The notes: generated by a model from the letters alone, not told the origin. Positions 40,166 through 53,929 are shown, counted from the first letter of the stretch. The stretch: DNA of 64,000 bases from Puffinus mauretanicus (GCA_023333565.1 JAJKFH010003275.1:79040-143039); one strand, 5' to 3'. Translations and numbers: made by a program.

Positions 40166-42257
40166 GCAGTTCTCATGCTGTTCAACTAGGAGCTTAAGTC
40201 AATTCCAATGATGAGATTTACAGTATCTGTTCCCCTCCTTCTAAATGAGACTGTACTCAGTTTGTTTACAGCCACCTTCAGTGCATGTACAAACTACTTA
40301 AAAATGGTTAATTTGTTTTTCTTACGTCAAAGAAGATAATTTCATAATTGTGTTTGCTGTATGTACAGAGAGCCGAAACAATCCTACATTCATAAAACTG
40401 AAGCTACTAAGCACTATATAGGTAATTTACAGACCAATGAAAAAACAGAAAAACTATTAGTGTTAAAAACAGAAACATAAATCTAAGAAAATGAAAATGC
40501 TGCCTTGAACACAGACATTAAACCTATGATAGTTATCCAGGAGACAGGAGAGGGGAATGAGTGCAAGATTGCTATTGCAGAAAGGCAGGAAGAAATCTGT
40601 CATTAAGTAATATTTATGTATCATTTCTAGATAGCAGGCTTTTTTCTGTTAGCTTATAGACAGACACAATCCGAGTCACCATTGCAGGAAACGGGCAACT
40701 TAGCATTTCAAGAATAAATTATAAAGTGACTTGACCTTAATCTAAAAGTATCAGGATACATTAGGGAAAAAAAAGCAGATTATAAATCTAAATTCCAGGC
40801 ATGGAAACTCCCTTGTAGGGATTGGGAAAAATACATCATGGCAGAACAATTACATTCTTATGCTACCAGAAGAAAAACAGTAAAAAATGCCAAGTACATT
40901 TCAGCTACATGTTAACTTACTAAACTCGCCTTCCTGGTCCCTGAAGAACACTTACCTAATGTTCTTCCATTTCGTATCAGAAAATCTCAGATCGGACTTG
41001 ATGCCTTCCCTTCAACAACACTGCACAGCTACACAAGGTAGATACTATGTATTCTATAGGCTGAAACAGCAGCCACAGTCGCTTATTTGCCCAAAAATGT
41101 GCAATGAGTTAGTGAATGAGAAGAGCCTGGAAACAAGCTTTTATAGCCACAGGATAGTCCCATGTTCCCCCAGCTAGCCTAAATTAAAAGAAAAAAAAAA
41201 TAAAGCAAGTTTGGTGGTTACCACCTGATGTGTAATGACTGAGCAAGCATCCACATTTAAAAATGAGAGAAAACATACCATACATTATCCCGAAGTCCTA
41301 GTCAATATAACAGAAACTGATAGTCACCCTTCAACAGGCCTAAAGAAACTTACCTGTAGCCATTTTCCCACACACTGCTCATGTTTGCCACGTCCCATTT
41401 GCTATATCACAGTTTAGCAAGCAAAATGACTTTCTACCTCAAATGATCCTCTAAGGAAAGCAACGTTACTCACAAACATAAAAAAAATCCAGCCTTCATC
41501 TGACCTCATGCATCTTACCATCATCTGAGTAAACAGAGATAGCTGTGCACCACAACAGGAAATTTTCAGGAATTTTTTGCTGTGACATTAATCTAAGCTG
41601 ATGATCCTCACAAACACATGGATAAGACAACCTTCCTCTTGAGAGCACGACATGCTAAATAACCAGGACAGCAATCCAGCTAAAGCGAGACCTGGCTTGC
41701 AAACAAGGAACCTACACTAAGAATAACAAAACCAAAACACCCTGAGCAACTTCAAGTTTACAAGCAAACAACATATGCATTAAGAAGTGGTATTCACTAC
41801 TGGAGAAAAATTGCTGCCCAACACCAAGCCTAGGGCAGCTTCTTGCCATACAGCACTTCACACACATAGCCCTGTTTGCAACACCTATCCCAACATAACT
41901 GCATGGATGCACACCGACTGCTTGTACTTATCACACTTTGACACATGATGGGAGACAATTATGAGACAAATACAGCAAAAGCAGAGAGCAGAGGTCTGTT
42001 GGTACCACGAGAAGTGGGACAGGAACGTAATTGGGTGGGCAAAAAAGAAATCCACAAAAATCCCACCATTAAGTATGCTATTACTCTGCCAGTAAATGCA
42101 GTTGACACACTCTAAGACAGCTGGAACTTGCACTCCTTCTCTAACAACTATATATGGCATAAGCAGAAGTTCAGGTTCCCTTAGCCGCAGTCAGAAGAAT
42201 TAAAAGTCTCCAGCTTCCTTCCCTGATAAACACATAGACATAACATGGTGAACACAC

Positions 42258-43362
42258 AGTCCCCCACAACATCCTGCTCTCTAAATTGGAGAGATATGGA
42301 TTTGAAGGACGGACTATTCGGTAAATAAGGAATTGGCTGGATGGTCGCATCCAGAGGATAGTAGTCAATGACTCAATGTCTGGGGAGAGATCAGTGATGA
42401 GTGGTGTCCCTCAGGGGTCCGTATTGGGACCAGTACTGTTTAATATCTTCATCAATGACATAGTGGGATCGAGTGTGGGATCAGCAAGTTTGCAGCTGAG
42501 TGATGCAGTTGACACGCCTGAGGGACGGGATGCCATCCAGAGGGACCTGGACAAGCTCAAGAAGTGGGCCCATGTGAACCTCATGAGGTTCAGCAAGGCC
42601 AAGTGCAAGATCCTGCACCTGCCTCAGAGCAAGCCCCAGTATCAATACAGGCTGGGGGATGAAGGAATTGAGAGCAGCGCTGCCGAGAAGGACTTGGGGT
42701 TACTGGTGGATGCAAAGCTGGACATGAGCCAGCAATGTGTGCTCACAGCCCAGAAGGCCAACCATATCCTGGGCTGCATCAAAAGAAGCGTGGCCAGCAG
42801 GTCAAGGGAGGTGATTCTGCCCCTCTACTCTGCTCTGGTGAGACCCCACCTGTAGCACTGCGTCCAGCTCTGGAGCCCTCAGCACAGGAAAGACATGGAC
42901 CTGTTGGAGTGGGTCCAGAGGAGGGCCACAAAAACGATCAGAGGGATAGAACACCTCTCCTATGAGGACAGGCTGAAAGAGTTGGGGTTGTTCAGCCTGG
43001 GGAAGAGACCTTATTGCAGCCTTTCAGTACTTGAAGCAGGCTTATAAGAAAGATGGGGACAGACTTTTTAGTAGGACCTGTAGTGATAGGACAAGGGGGA
43101 ATGGTTTTAAACTAAAAGAGGGTAGATTTAGACTAGAAATAAGGAAGAAATTTTTTACGATGAGGGTGGTGAAACACTGGCACAGGTTGCCCAGAGAGGT
43201 GGCAGATGCCCCATCCCTGGAAACATTCAAGGTCAGGTTGGACAGGGCTCTGAGCAGCCTGATCTAGTTGAAGATGTCCCTGCTCATTGCAGGGGGGTTG
43301 GACTAGATGACTTTTAAAAGTCCTTTCCACCGCAACCCATTCTATGTTTTATGATTCTATGA
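42258..43362 (+). mobile_element. CR1 LINE, 5'-truncated
   Basis: A 1.1-kb copy of the same neoavian CR1 group as 26230-28692. It begins just after RT motif A at CCCCCACAACATCCTGC and runs to the CR1 3' end (TTTTATGATTCTATGA at 43362). It overlaps the 26230-28692 copy over shared sequence and is complementary to it. It keeps the segment that the larger copy lost (RT motif B region) but lacks motif A. It lies antisense to RAI14. Confidence 0.95.
42376..42855 (+). pseudogene. CR1 reverse-transcriptase fragment, 159 codons, catalytic motif deleted
   Basis: The open frame covers [20 protein letters not shown] (RT motif B and following) and goes on through [31 protein letters not shown] and [19 protein letters not shown], then stops at TAG. 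Where CR1 consensus has the FADD motif C, about 11 bp are missing near 42495, and about 4 bp are missing near 42461. Together they take five codons and keep the frame open. The aspartate pair needed for catalysis is gone. Confidence 0.88.
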
Positions 43363-45110
43363 CATTACAAAGGCCTTTAAGAATCAATCTCCAAATCAAG
43401 TACACATCTACAGATTAACCAGCTTCTATATCTGTATGCACAAATTACTGTCTTCAACCAAATTCCCTCATTTCCCATTGAAAGGGTTGTATTTCAAATC
43501 TGATTACATTACTACACAATGCCTTTCCCCATTTTGTGCACGTTGACAAGAAGCAACGAAGGCAAAACAACTGAAGACATGAATCTGACAGTGCACTAGC
43601 TTCTCCTCATTGACCTACCACATAGCTTTTCTTAATGATTAATAAGGCACTTGTGCATGATGCAGCTTCCTCTACTTTGAAAATGCAGCAATCCGTCTGC
43701 AACTGGGATGTGCAATAAAATTGCTCACAAGGAGTGCATTGACTAACGCTCCATAAGCTCATGCTGTTGCTTACTTCCTGGAAGATCCCTGAGTTTACCC
43801 ATATCTCAAATGGTGCATTTCACTTAGATTTCCTATACATCTATAAATTATACATCTGAAATACACATCGAAAGGGCAAGGTCACTGAGGGGTTGCCATT
43901 GTTCCTATCGAACAGATTCATGTCATATCATAAGCAATCACCCCCCAAAGCAAAAAAAGGGGGGAAGAAAACACATCAAAAATCCAACACACTCTAGACC
44001 CTAAAAAGAAGCCACTGTTGGACAACCTGCCAATCTGAGCATCCTCAACAGCCACATGTATTTCTATGCTAGGTTCAGGGAAAATCCATGCCTCACTGAA
44101 GCCCCACCATATGCTTCCATGGAGACAGGATTTTGGTTTTGGTTCTTGATTCAAAGCTCAGTCAAGTAGACTGAAGTCTTTCTTCTGACTTCAAAGGGCA
44201 CTGTTTCCGTCTCTGGATAAGCAGACAGGTTACCCAAGTTTACAAGATTCCTAAGAGGTTTCCACCACACACAGCAAAGAAGCAAAGATGAAAGAAAAGA
44301 GGTATGCACCTGTGAACAGAGCAAAACAGGTATGTCAGACGCATACATATGCATTGGTAACCACATTATTTGCAAAATTATTAAAACACCTTTGCTTCTA
44401 TCATCATCATCAAGTCAATGCAAGTGCTCTGGACAGTTAACTGTCTATTTCATCTGAGATATGCACATGCAGTATATCTGGGGAATGAGACTCCTCAGAC
44501 AGCTGTAGAACAGTAAATTTAGCTTGAGTTTCAGATTATGTTTCGCTAGTTTTATTATGTCACCTCTCAAAATCCAAATAGTATCAAGTAGCACTAGTGT
44601 TAGGCATTACACCAGAACAGCACTGAAAGAGGTTCCTATCTCAAAATACTTCAAGGTAAAGTTGAAGTCCATGTAACAAGCAAAATACAGGAAGAGAAGA
44701 GTACCTGTGGTAAGAATACATGTGAATACAAGCCGCAAGTCTAAGAGATGACAATATCCTGCAGTTGTAGTTAAAAGATATTCAACCACGATGGCTTTTG
44801 CCAGCACAAAGTCAACAGTATTTTTAAAAGCGTAAGGTTGTAGTACTTCTAGGTAGTTTAGGTGTAGAAGTAGGAAAAATAGCTCATTAAATAGCTTTTC
44901 ACATGTCAGAATAACTATGCAAGTCCAGGCAGCTATACTACTAACATATGGGCAAGGACACCATAGCCTTTCCTGGGGCTAAGCCTCAAGGTTTTTCAGG
45001 CAGTTAAGACCCTAGAATAAGATACCTCTAATTGTTTAAGGATGCTTTGTATCTTTCAACATGATTGCAAGCTTCCTACATGATGTGTTTCAAGATATTA
45101 ATCTTTATGC
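43363..45110. other. Intron 2 segment, no gene seen
   Basis: Non-coding sequence with ordinary composition. A short (ATC)n run is near 44400-44411. No repeat family or coding signal was recognised. Confidence 0.6.
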
Positions 45111-45226
45111 AGAATCACAGAATGGTCAAGTTTGGAAGATAGCCTAGTTCATCTCACCTGCTCAAAGGAGAGTCAACTATAGCAGGTTGCTCAGAGTCTT
45201 GCCCAGTCAGGTTTTGACTATTCATA
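45111..45226 (-). mobile_element. CR1 LINE 3'-end fragment, reverse orientation
   Basis: AGAATCACAGAATGGTCAAG, TTTGGAAGATAGCCTAG, CACCTGCTCAAAGGAGAGTC, AGCAGGTTGCTCAGAG and CCAGTCAGGTTTTGACTA match, in order, the reverse complement of a CR1 3' end. It is short, diverged and 5'-truncated. It is the only CR1 here in RAI14 sense. Confidence 0.85.
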
Positions 45227-46432
45227 CAAGCAAATTACAGTCAAGTATGAATGACTATAAATTACTGGCCTTGCATCAATTCCCAATAAAGTGATACATT
45301 TTAAAGTCTGCAATATTTCAAAAGTTCATTAGAGTAGGATCATCTGTTAACAAAACTTGAGCAGTTGTTCATAAAACACTTGTCCACTACGCTATAGCAT
45401 AGATACAAACTGTCCTAACAGTAAGACAGATACTGCGGTATTATAGCTTTTTCTCACTAGCAAAAAAATTTCATTTGCTTTCAGCCTTCTATTCATCACA
45501 GCTTTGTATTTTTCTCTATGCAGACCTGCAGTTTTTAAACATTCCCTTAATCACTGTAGCTAACACAAAGTGGTCAAGCACAAACATCACCCATCAACCT
45601 CACCTTGCCCAACAAACCTGCCTTCAGCCAACAGAAAGCACCTCCTCAGCTGTGTTAAAAAGAACAGAGCAACTCTCTTATACAACCACAATACAGGAAG
45701 GCCTCTTCATCCTCATTCCTTCTACCTGCTGCTCCATGCAGTGCTTCAGTAACTAGACCTTTGAACAAGAAAAGGTACCTTCAATGAAGTGCCGAAAGTT
45801 CAGCTGTCACAACCCTCCCTAAACACCACATGGTACTTCCCGGGAAGAATGGCCACTGACACCCTCATTCTCCTCTATGCTTAAGCTTCACAGATCTTCA
45901 GAACATGCATGGCATGAACCTCAAGGAATTGCAAGTGTGGCAAGCAAGGGAGCAGAAAAGGGCTTGACATGTCCCTGATGCTGGGCATTTGCCTGGACTA
46001 TACACAATCAGAACAGCTAATTGAAGAATAGGACTAGAAAATATTGCTGGAATACGGCAAATAACGCATCTATTTCAGCTTGATTAACTCCTTAATGTTT
46101 GTTGTCTGCTCGTATCATTCACGGGCTCCCAAAAGATAAGCATAGGATGAAAAGGCTCAAATCTCCAGTAAAATAAAATGTATGGGTGTTTTATTATTTA
46201 GATAATACTACAGCACCTATTCACAGCAAATTGTTTTTTTGTTCTTAGTAAAGACAAGATAACAGTCTTCAAACACAAAGACTGGACCATTCATTAAATC
46301 CTCTCCTTTACATAAGTTTTAACTGACAACTTTGACAGCTGGACAGAATTTTTTTTTAATCAGATTAGGCACGAGTAGCACCAAAAAGGAAGAGAGAGGA
46401 TATAGTTTAAGAACTGTGTGTAACTATAATGT

Positions 46433-46460
46433 CAGTCTGTGTGTAAGAACACACAGACTG
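46433..46460. repeat. Perfect 12-bp inverted repeat with 4-base loop
   Basis: Arm CAGTCTGTGTGT, loop AAGA, then the exact reverse complement of the arm. Pairing does not extend beyond 46433 or 46460, so it is too short to be a microRNA precursor on its own. Confidence 0.95.
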
Positions 46461-49400
46461 CTCATTTATCATATTTTTAGTTTATTTTACATTACATTTA
46501 AATCTTACTAAAGATAAATAAATAAATGAAAAAATTACAATTCCTTTTTTCCAGCTTTTCCAAACTCAGGCCTTTGAACTTTTGTGCTCTGTTTAATGGG
46601 ACACAAAAGACATATTTCTACACAACAAAGATTCCTTTCTTGTTACCAATACATTTAAAAATACTAACTTTTTCCAGTTTGTATACGCCAATTTGCCTTT
46701 CTCCTTCCTACCCACCCCCACTTCATGCTGCTTAATTTTGGTATTTTTAGTAATGAACTGTCAACAAACTGGCTAGCTTCACATTGTGGTTCTTCTGCAC
46801 TTATCTACTACAATTTTGTATATTGCTGTCCGTAATGCTACAGGGTTTAATTGCATTTAAAACAATTTGGTAATGGGAGGGTTCCTCTTCATCTTTGCAA
46901 ATGTTTTACATGTATTCCTTTTAATGAGGGATCACATGAGGATGGCCAAACCAGCCATCCTGGCATGATCAGAACACAGGTGCAAAGCGTTCAGCTTGCC
47001 AGGCACCGCGCAGGCTGGCAGGGCAGACCAGCATTTGTGGCCAACCAGCGACTAATCAATGTTTCCCCTCACGCAGCCTCCAACCCCTCCTCCAGCTCTA
47101 GATAGGTGAGCAAGCAAGAAGTCTGGGGTAACAAAGTTGACAGGCCTGGGCAGGCAGCACCTGGGAAAAGGAGACACCTTTCCCTTTCCCCAACCTGTAT
47201 TTACAGAAGAATCATTAGCCCCATGTCATTCTTTGTGGGCAAGAATGTGACTCTAGAGCCAATAGTAATGGGAGGTATTATTCCTCACCTAATTTGGGGC
47301 ACAAGCATGGGTGGAGGTGGAAGTCAAAAGGAAAGCAGTGCAGGAGCTGCGTGTCATTTCCTTAGGGCAGTGGTTCTGGGACAAACACAGGTGTGGAAAG
47401 CAGAGCCCAGATGAGCGCCATGTGCTACCAACAGGACAGAGAAACTGCAAGTGGGTGAGTGAGGTCAGATCTGCAGGTTTGACCTGACACTCATTCAGCC
47501 CCAAAGCTCCTTCTGACTTCAGAGGGTTTAATAGCGTTGCACTTGCTATGCAACTGCACTTGTAAGACTGGCTGACTACGACTGCATCTGTCCATGATCA
47601 ACCCAATCTGTGGATGAACACTGCACACTTAACAGACATGGGACTAGCACCGGACAAAGGAATCATGAATTTATAACTGACAATGACTTTTTATTACAGA
47701 CTGAAAAAGACTGGCTGGGAACCCAACCAAGAGGTTCTCTGCTATACTCCAGACTATAATCCTGTTTTAGGAAATAACTATGTGTTTATTCAAAGCAAGC
47801 CAACCCCAACCCAGGTTCTTCTACTGTAATTCCAAACACCACAGCATAGTTCTCATTTAACCTATTCCCTCTCCTTTCTGTCCCACCATTTGGAGATGCT
47901 GCAGGTTGTTTCTAGAATATCTGCAAGTTATCTAGCCTCAAACACTCTGCCAAAGCTCAGGACTTTCCCATCCGGAGACAGCAGATCCACAGGCATCCCG
48001 CAAGAGCCCAGTTATTCTTTCTCACAGAACACATACCAAAATAGTGACTCTGACCCTACAGCTTCAACTGTCCCTCTTCTCACCTCCCTTTCAGACCTTT
48101 TCTTTTTCCCTTCTGTTTTCCCTTACCCTTATCTATCGGCCTTTACTCACCTTCTCCATCACATATTCCTTCCACCATTAAGAGATGCTACATAACTTAC
48201 GGGCTGATATTGGCCCCCTTACAGAGAGCTCAAGTGCACCAGAATTACAGTTTACCTGAATAAGGTAATTTTAGAATTACTCTGAGCACATTCCTATTGT
48301 CAATAATGAAGAAAAGCCACTACTTGATGGCAGGACGTTCCCATTGAACTGACTGCAACAGGCAGCAGGTCTTCCTCTATATAATGTAGGACTCAGAACA
48401 TGTTTAACTTCTTTCCTGCACAAAGCATTTAAGCTTTGGCCTGGAGAGCAAGCTGATCAGAGCAGAGCCTTACGCTGTCCAGAACTGGAGGCATGAAGCC
48501 AAACAGCTCCGGAGCAGAAAATGGGGTGGAAGATAGGACCGTTGACTCCTCATAGAGAGAGGGAGAAGCAGGAGTCACGGCATTTCGAGAGGGAGAGAAG
48601 GCTAAATCCTCCTTTCCCAAGAAGAGATGGTTGAGGACTATCTATACATTTCAGAGATCAAGTCTTCCCCTACACACTGTATAATGGAATCAAAAATTAT
48701 TACTGAAGAACTCAGTAAACTATGGGAAAGCTACAATCCTGATGATGTGTTTCAGGCTTATTTAATTCAACAACTAATAAAAGAAGGACACCTAAATAAA
48801 ACAAATTTCCGTAATTCATTTTCTAAATAATTGGGTAAAGTCATCAGACAACATCACTATTTCACTTTTTAGCCAGAATGAACTCCGTATGCATTTTTTT
48901 TTGTCACAATTACCCTGAAAGAAAGTAGTACATGTACACAGAGTGGATAGTGCAATTTTCAACAATCCCATGCTCCTTTTTAGTTTAATTGTAGCTTTCA
49001 GTGGATAAAAGAATTTAAGGGCTGTTTAAAGGAGATCCTGCTTTATTGTTTTCAAAGCTGCCCCACCCAAGTTTTGTTCTCTCACACATTCAGTCCAGAG
49101 CACATGGGAACACAGTGATTTCAATGGAATGTATCCCAGCAATCTTTCCGTTCCAGACCCCCACATAGCATTTTATACTTTAAAAACTGTTGAATGGGAG
49201 CCTACTACTTAGAAGTGGCATTAAAAAGAAGTGCCAAGCCTTAATTAGCATAGTGTCTAGATTAAGACTGAGATTTTATACTACAACATACCTGACTGCC
49301 TCATCATTCTGAGATTTATGGAACTACACCACAGGCCAAAAAGCAGAAATTTTCATAAGAACTGCAAACTTTTCAACCCCCGCATGATAGTACAACAAAT

Positions 49401-51716
49401 AGGCATTTCCAGAAATACCAGAAGTTAGAGCTGGCAATTAGCACTGGGAAATCCCAGCCTGTCTTGGCTCCGCTTCTGACAATAGCTACTTTTTCTGCAC
49501 AGTCAATTTTCAATTTTAAAAGACACTCTACTATTTTAATTATTCAGTATTGAAGATATTTGGAAACAAATCCCAATTTTAATCTTCCTCTTGTCCAGTC
49601 AACAAGCTAGCAATTAGAAGAAAATTGCTCCATTGTCAAATTGCAAGACATGTTTTTCAGCCGATCTTCAATACTCGCAGAAAATGGTCCTAAAACTCTT
49701 CAGTTATTCGCCCACAGATATAAGTCAGAGAGTGAAGACAATCCAACCCAACACAGCCTTCACAATATGCCTTTTCTACAGTAATCAAGAACACAGTTAA
49801 AAACAAATCTACCTAAACAGACCACCTAGGTTCCTACAACATCTTAGTATCAAAGAGCTAGATATTTAAATGTGTGTAGGTGCCTAAAAATGTTGATGAG
49901 TATCTTGTCACATTTAAGAAGCAGACAAAACATGTTTAGACAGGCTTAATATCTTTGGACTTTCGAAAATCCACTTGGCCCTTATCTGCCTGTTTAAGAT
50001 TCTAGATGCTTTTGAAGTCAGGCCACAAAATGACTAGTTACTACAGAAAACACTCCAATCTCAAATATTAATAAAAGGCCTAATAAGACATCAGTAGCAC
50101 TGTTTTTGTTTTAATTTAATTATTTGAATCTCTGCTTTTTCAAGCAGAAACAGTGAAGAACTTCTGTTTTACCAGGTAAAGACATTCATTCTCTATCATG
50201 TGAATAAACTACAGACACTCTATAAACAAATTCAAGCTCTATGTTCCCGATATTACCACACCAACTTTTTCAAGTGTTACATGTAATAGTCTCTTGCAAC
50301 AATCAAAATGGTCATCCTTTTAGGTTGTCCGCTTTCCGGTGTTACTAATAGTAAGTTTTGAGTTTGATAATGAAGGGCAAGAGTTGAGGAAAGAGTCGAG
50401 AAAATACAACTTCTCAGGCAGAAGAGACTACTTGCTTTGTCAAGACATAAGTGCAGTTTCTGTTGTTTTGTCTACATACTTTTGAAGTGTGCACATCCAC
50501 TGCTTAGCTTCCAGTCTCAGCATTTGCTCCCATCTAGGCATCCTGTTCACAGATTTCTAGTCTACAAGCATACTCCTGTAACTACACATCACACTTTGAC
50601 AATACTCATTTGTGACAGAGCGATAAATCTCATTCCTCCACTCCAAATACACATGCTCACATGGCAACAGTCATCCCCAGGACAGATATCACAGCGATTG
50701 TGTCAAGGAAAAAAGACTCTCCAGTTAATGGAGCTGCCTGCGCACACAGAGAGTGAACCAGGTGAGGTACAGGGGAGCTGAGCAGCAAAAACATGAAGTG
50801 AGGAGTCACTCTCCCATGTAAGAAGAGACACGCTCCCATCTCTCAGCTGCGGACTGTATCATTTCTGCTAAATATCAGAATTAGCAGCCTTATTTACTTG
50901 TGTGTTCCTGCAACTCCTTTGCTGGCATGCCCACCCCTGTGCTTTTTAGGCCAATAATCTCAGGGTGTGATTTGACAATGCAGCTAAGCCAAGCAACAGC
51001 TGCAGAAAGGGATGTCCTGCTGCTCCTCCACTTTCACCATTCCTTTCAGGAGTAACCCTACAGTGAGACAGAGCAGGGGGTTAACCAGCTAAAACTCACC
51101 CCACAAAGTAATTTTCCATTACTTTATGTCCCTGAACTGGCTCACTACAGGGTCAGATACCCTCAAAACCAGAAGGACAGAGATGAAAGAGGAGAGAGCA
51201 GGGTCATCTCTTTTGCAAGCTGCAGGAGAGGTGTAGCTACAGCAAAGCAAAGTCCCACAGCAGGGACACAGAAACAGATGAATGACTATCAGCCGTTGTG
51301 CCCTCTTTCAATTCAGCCACTCCAGAAAAGCCCAGAGAGCTTTAATACATCAGTGAAGTTTCCTGTGCCGTCTGCATTCCAGCACACAGTTTTATGTTAT
51401 CAGCCCTACTGATGGAGAAGTGTTTGTGTAATTCCTGTTTCTCACACACACCTTGAAGACTTACTCCTACTCCTCCCCCTCTTCCTATTTTTTGTGCTAA
51501 GAGTAAGGCTAAAGAGAAGGGTACCATTCTTTCCCCCAAGACACCTTCAGTTCTACAAAATAAGACATTAAAGATTTCCTCCAGAAAGAAACATAAGAGA
51601 GGTGGGATGAGAAAAAGAGTCCCTCCATCCCTGCTGACTTTACTCTTATCCCTAATCCAAAAGCAGTTACCACATCTTATGAATTGAGATACAAATAAGA
51701 CTAACTCCAATTAAAA

Positions 51717-51740
51717 CCACCTCCTCTTCCTCCTCCTCAT
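51717..51740. repeat. CCT/AGG-rich simple repeat
   Basis: Imperfect CCT units (GGA on the minus strand) over 24 bp. Low-complexity sequence. Confidence 0.8.
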
Positions 51741-53929
51741 AAATTACAGCTAAGGGCAGCTTCTGGAAACTAAAGAGAAGAGAAGAATAATTTTCCTTGC
51801 TTATCTTGCACAAAATATAGAACAGCTCCTGTTGGCTGTTTTGAATTATGCCCTTAAGGTTTGGCTTCAAAACAGAGGAAACTAGATTGTCACAGACTTA
51901 GACTGGTGTGCTCTTAGAGCTGCATATCTAAATTTTAGGTACCTGAAAAATCCTTTGCGGTCAACTTTGTCTCCAGCCAGCAGACAGCAGTAGCATCAAA
52001 ACAGCAATTACTTTCAGACTCTACTTGGTTTTGGGGAGAGGCATGAGCGAGTTATCAAGGATAGATAAGTAAGGAATAAGTGAACCAGTGCAATTTGTAA
52101 CAGTGGGTGGACTAGCTACAGCAAGATCTAGTTGCATCACGCATGTCGCTCAGTCTTTGCTCTAGAGCAGCAGCCCAGCCAACTAGCATAAAAGTGTGAA
52201 TGAAGTCATCCTAACACACAGGCACACCTAACTTCCATAATACCAAGTGTGTTCATATATTAGCCAAGGGACTGTTCTCATTACTCAAGCAGATGCCTAT
52301 AAAAGGTTTTACTAGTGTAGGTGAACTCAAAATAGCAATTGCTGCTACTCATTGCAACAGGAGCAACAATATCTGACCACAAAATTCTAGCAGTTCTAAA
52401 GTGCATGGCATGTTCAGTTAGATGAGACACCGGAGGCTTGTGACATTTTTTTATTTGTTGTGAAGTGGCACAAGACACTGTGCCACTGGCTGATTCAGTC
52501 TGGTGACTAGCAAAAGCCAAACACTGCATAAGTAGTTAAAAGTGTTTCCCTCTGCTCCCAAAGGTTGGATGACATATTTAGCTCGTTTATAGCAGTGCAG
52601 TTTTTAGAAAGAGTTCTTGCTAAACTCAAGGAGTAGAGCATCTGCCAGTGCTGCTGCTAGGAAGCCAACACAGCAGCTGCACCAAATGCTAATCTGTAGC
52701 TCAAAAGACTTCTTAAGCAGTAAGCAGCACATCTGCAGATTACACCACAACAGCATCTCTACCTTCTTCACAGCTACTGAAGTGCATTACAAGTCAGCTA
52801 AAGGCACCACTCTAATAGTGTGCCATGAGACCATCTTTGCATCAAAGCACAGCCTGTACTACTCCTGAGTGCAGTGTGCAATTTTATTCCTGAACATCAA
52901 AACCTCTGAAGAAGCTTCATTTTCAAACTTAATGAACCTTTACCAAACATGGCTGCTGTAGGACCCCGTGGGAATCTGGCCATGACAAACAACAATACAT
53001 CTCTTCTTTCAAAGCAGCACACAAATTTAGGGTGAAGGATGGAACATTGCATTCTTCAGAGATCATGGATATCTGTTACAAATTCCATACAAAATCTGGA
53101 AAGTCAATTAAACACAGTGTCACCTATTTCACTGACTGCTCACTGCACTATCAAATAAGCATTAACATTACTGCATGACAAGAAGCTGGAATGAGTAGCG
53201 ATAGGAAAAGACAGGCAAGAACAGGACTGGACTACCGCAGTTCTGCTGCTCCAAGGGAAGTATGCTTACTATACAAGTTCAAGCTTGGGTCTCCACTGAT
53301 ACTACTACTACTAGCAAGAAGCAATATATGATGTGCAGCCTAATGTATCTCTAAATGCAGTTTTGAAGACTCTCCTGTAGGACCGCCATACTTATGTCTG
53401 TCATCCTCACTGCTCAAGCCTCATATCCACCTCTCCTGTCACACTAGAACTGATAAGCCACAGCTGCCCTAATTGCACAGCTGGTTCCTGCATTCTTGCT
53501 GACAAAGAAACCTTGCCACAGACTGAGGAGATGTTTTGTTAAGTGCTCAAACACCACACTGATAAGAATGGTATTGCACTTAGACAGAAATATGATTGGG
53601 TAGTAAAGTCCTTTCTAGGCTTAACCCTGTACCTGGAACAAAGTTTCAACCTGGGCACCAGCACAATCTAACAGAAGTTCTGCAGACCCCACACATATGT
53701 GCGTGATTCAGTTACAGTGAGCAAGGTAGTGAAATACCATTAGTTTGCGTAACAGAGAATTGCACTCCGAATAGAAACAGCCTACTCCATACTGTACTCG
53801 GCATTGCTTTTGCGCTTGGAAAAAGGTTTTCTCCTCTGTAATTCATTAACCTACAACCTTATCAAGGTGGGAGTGAAGAACTTGTTTCCAGCATGGAAAC
53901 CAACAGTCAAACTGAGCAGAAATACTTAC

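Larger units (their letters stand above)
34560..42257. other. Intron 2 segment, no gene seen apart from a MIR-like fragment
   Basis: Non-coding sequence. It includes an A19 run at 39043-39061 followed by an 11-bp tandem duplication (AGAAGGAGTTA), a C-rich tract near 35041-35058 and the MIR-like fragment at about 40045-40165. No coding exon was recognised. Confidence 0.6.
9492..53929 (-). other. RAI14: RAI14 intron 2
   Basis: About 44.4 kb, from the donor GTAAGT at 53929 to the acceptor CTCCAG at 9492. The acceptor is preceded by a long C/T tract on the minus strand. It carries nearly all the interspersed repeats in the window: CR1 copies at 24396-24725, 26230-28692, 34290-34559, 42258-43362 and 45111-45226, the solo LTR at 13470-13984 and a MIR-like fragment near 40045-40165. 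I found no further RAI14 coding exon inside it. Alternative or tissue-specific untranslated exons could be hidden. Confidence 0.85.
45227..53929. other. Intron 2 segment next to exon 2, no gene seen
   Basis: Non-coding sequence. It contains the hairpin at 46433-46460, a 67-codon open frame at 48627-48830 and a (GGA)n-like tract at 51717-51740 (minus). No recognised repeat family or exon. Confidence 0.6.

Noticed and set aside
44400..44411. ATC microsatellite (also at 54342-54353)
   Set aside because: Four units or fewer. Too short to be worth a feature.
51342..51710. 122-codon minus-strand open frame in gene sense
   Set aside because: No recognisable domain, and the frame ends inside a simple repeat region. 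Not part of the known RAI14 protein.
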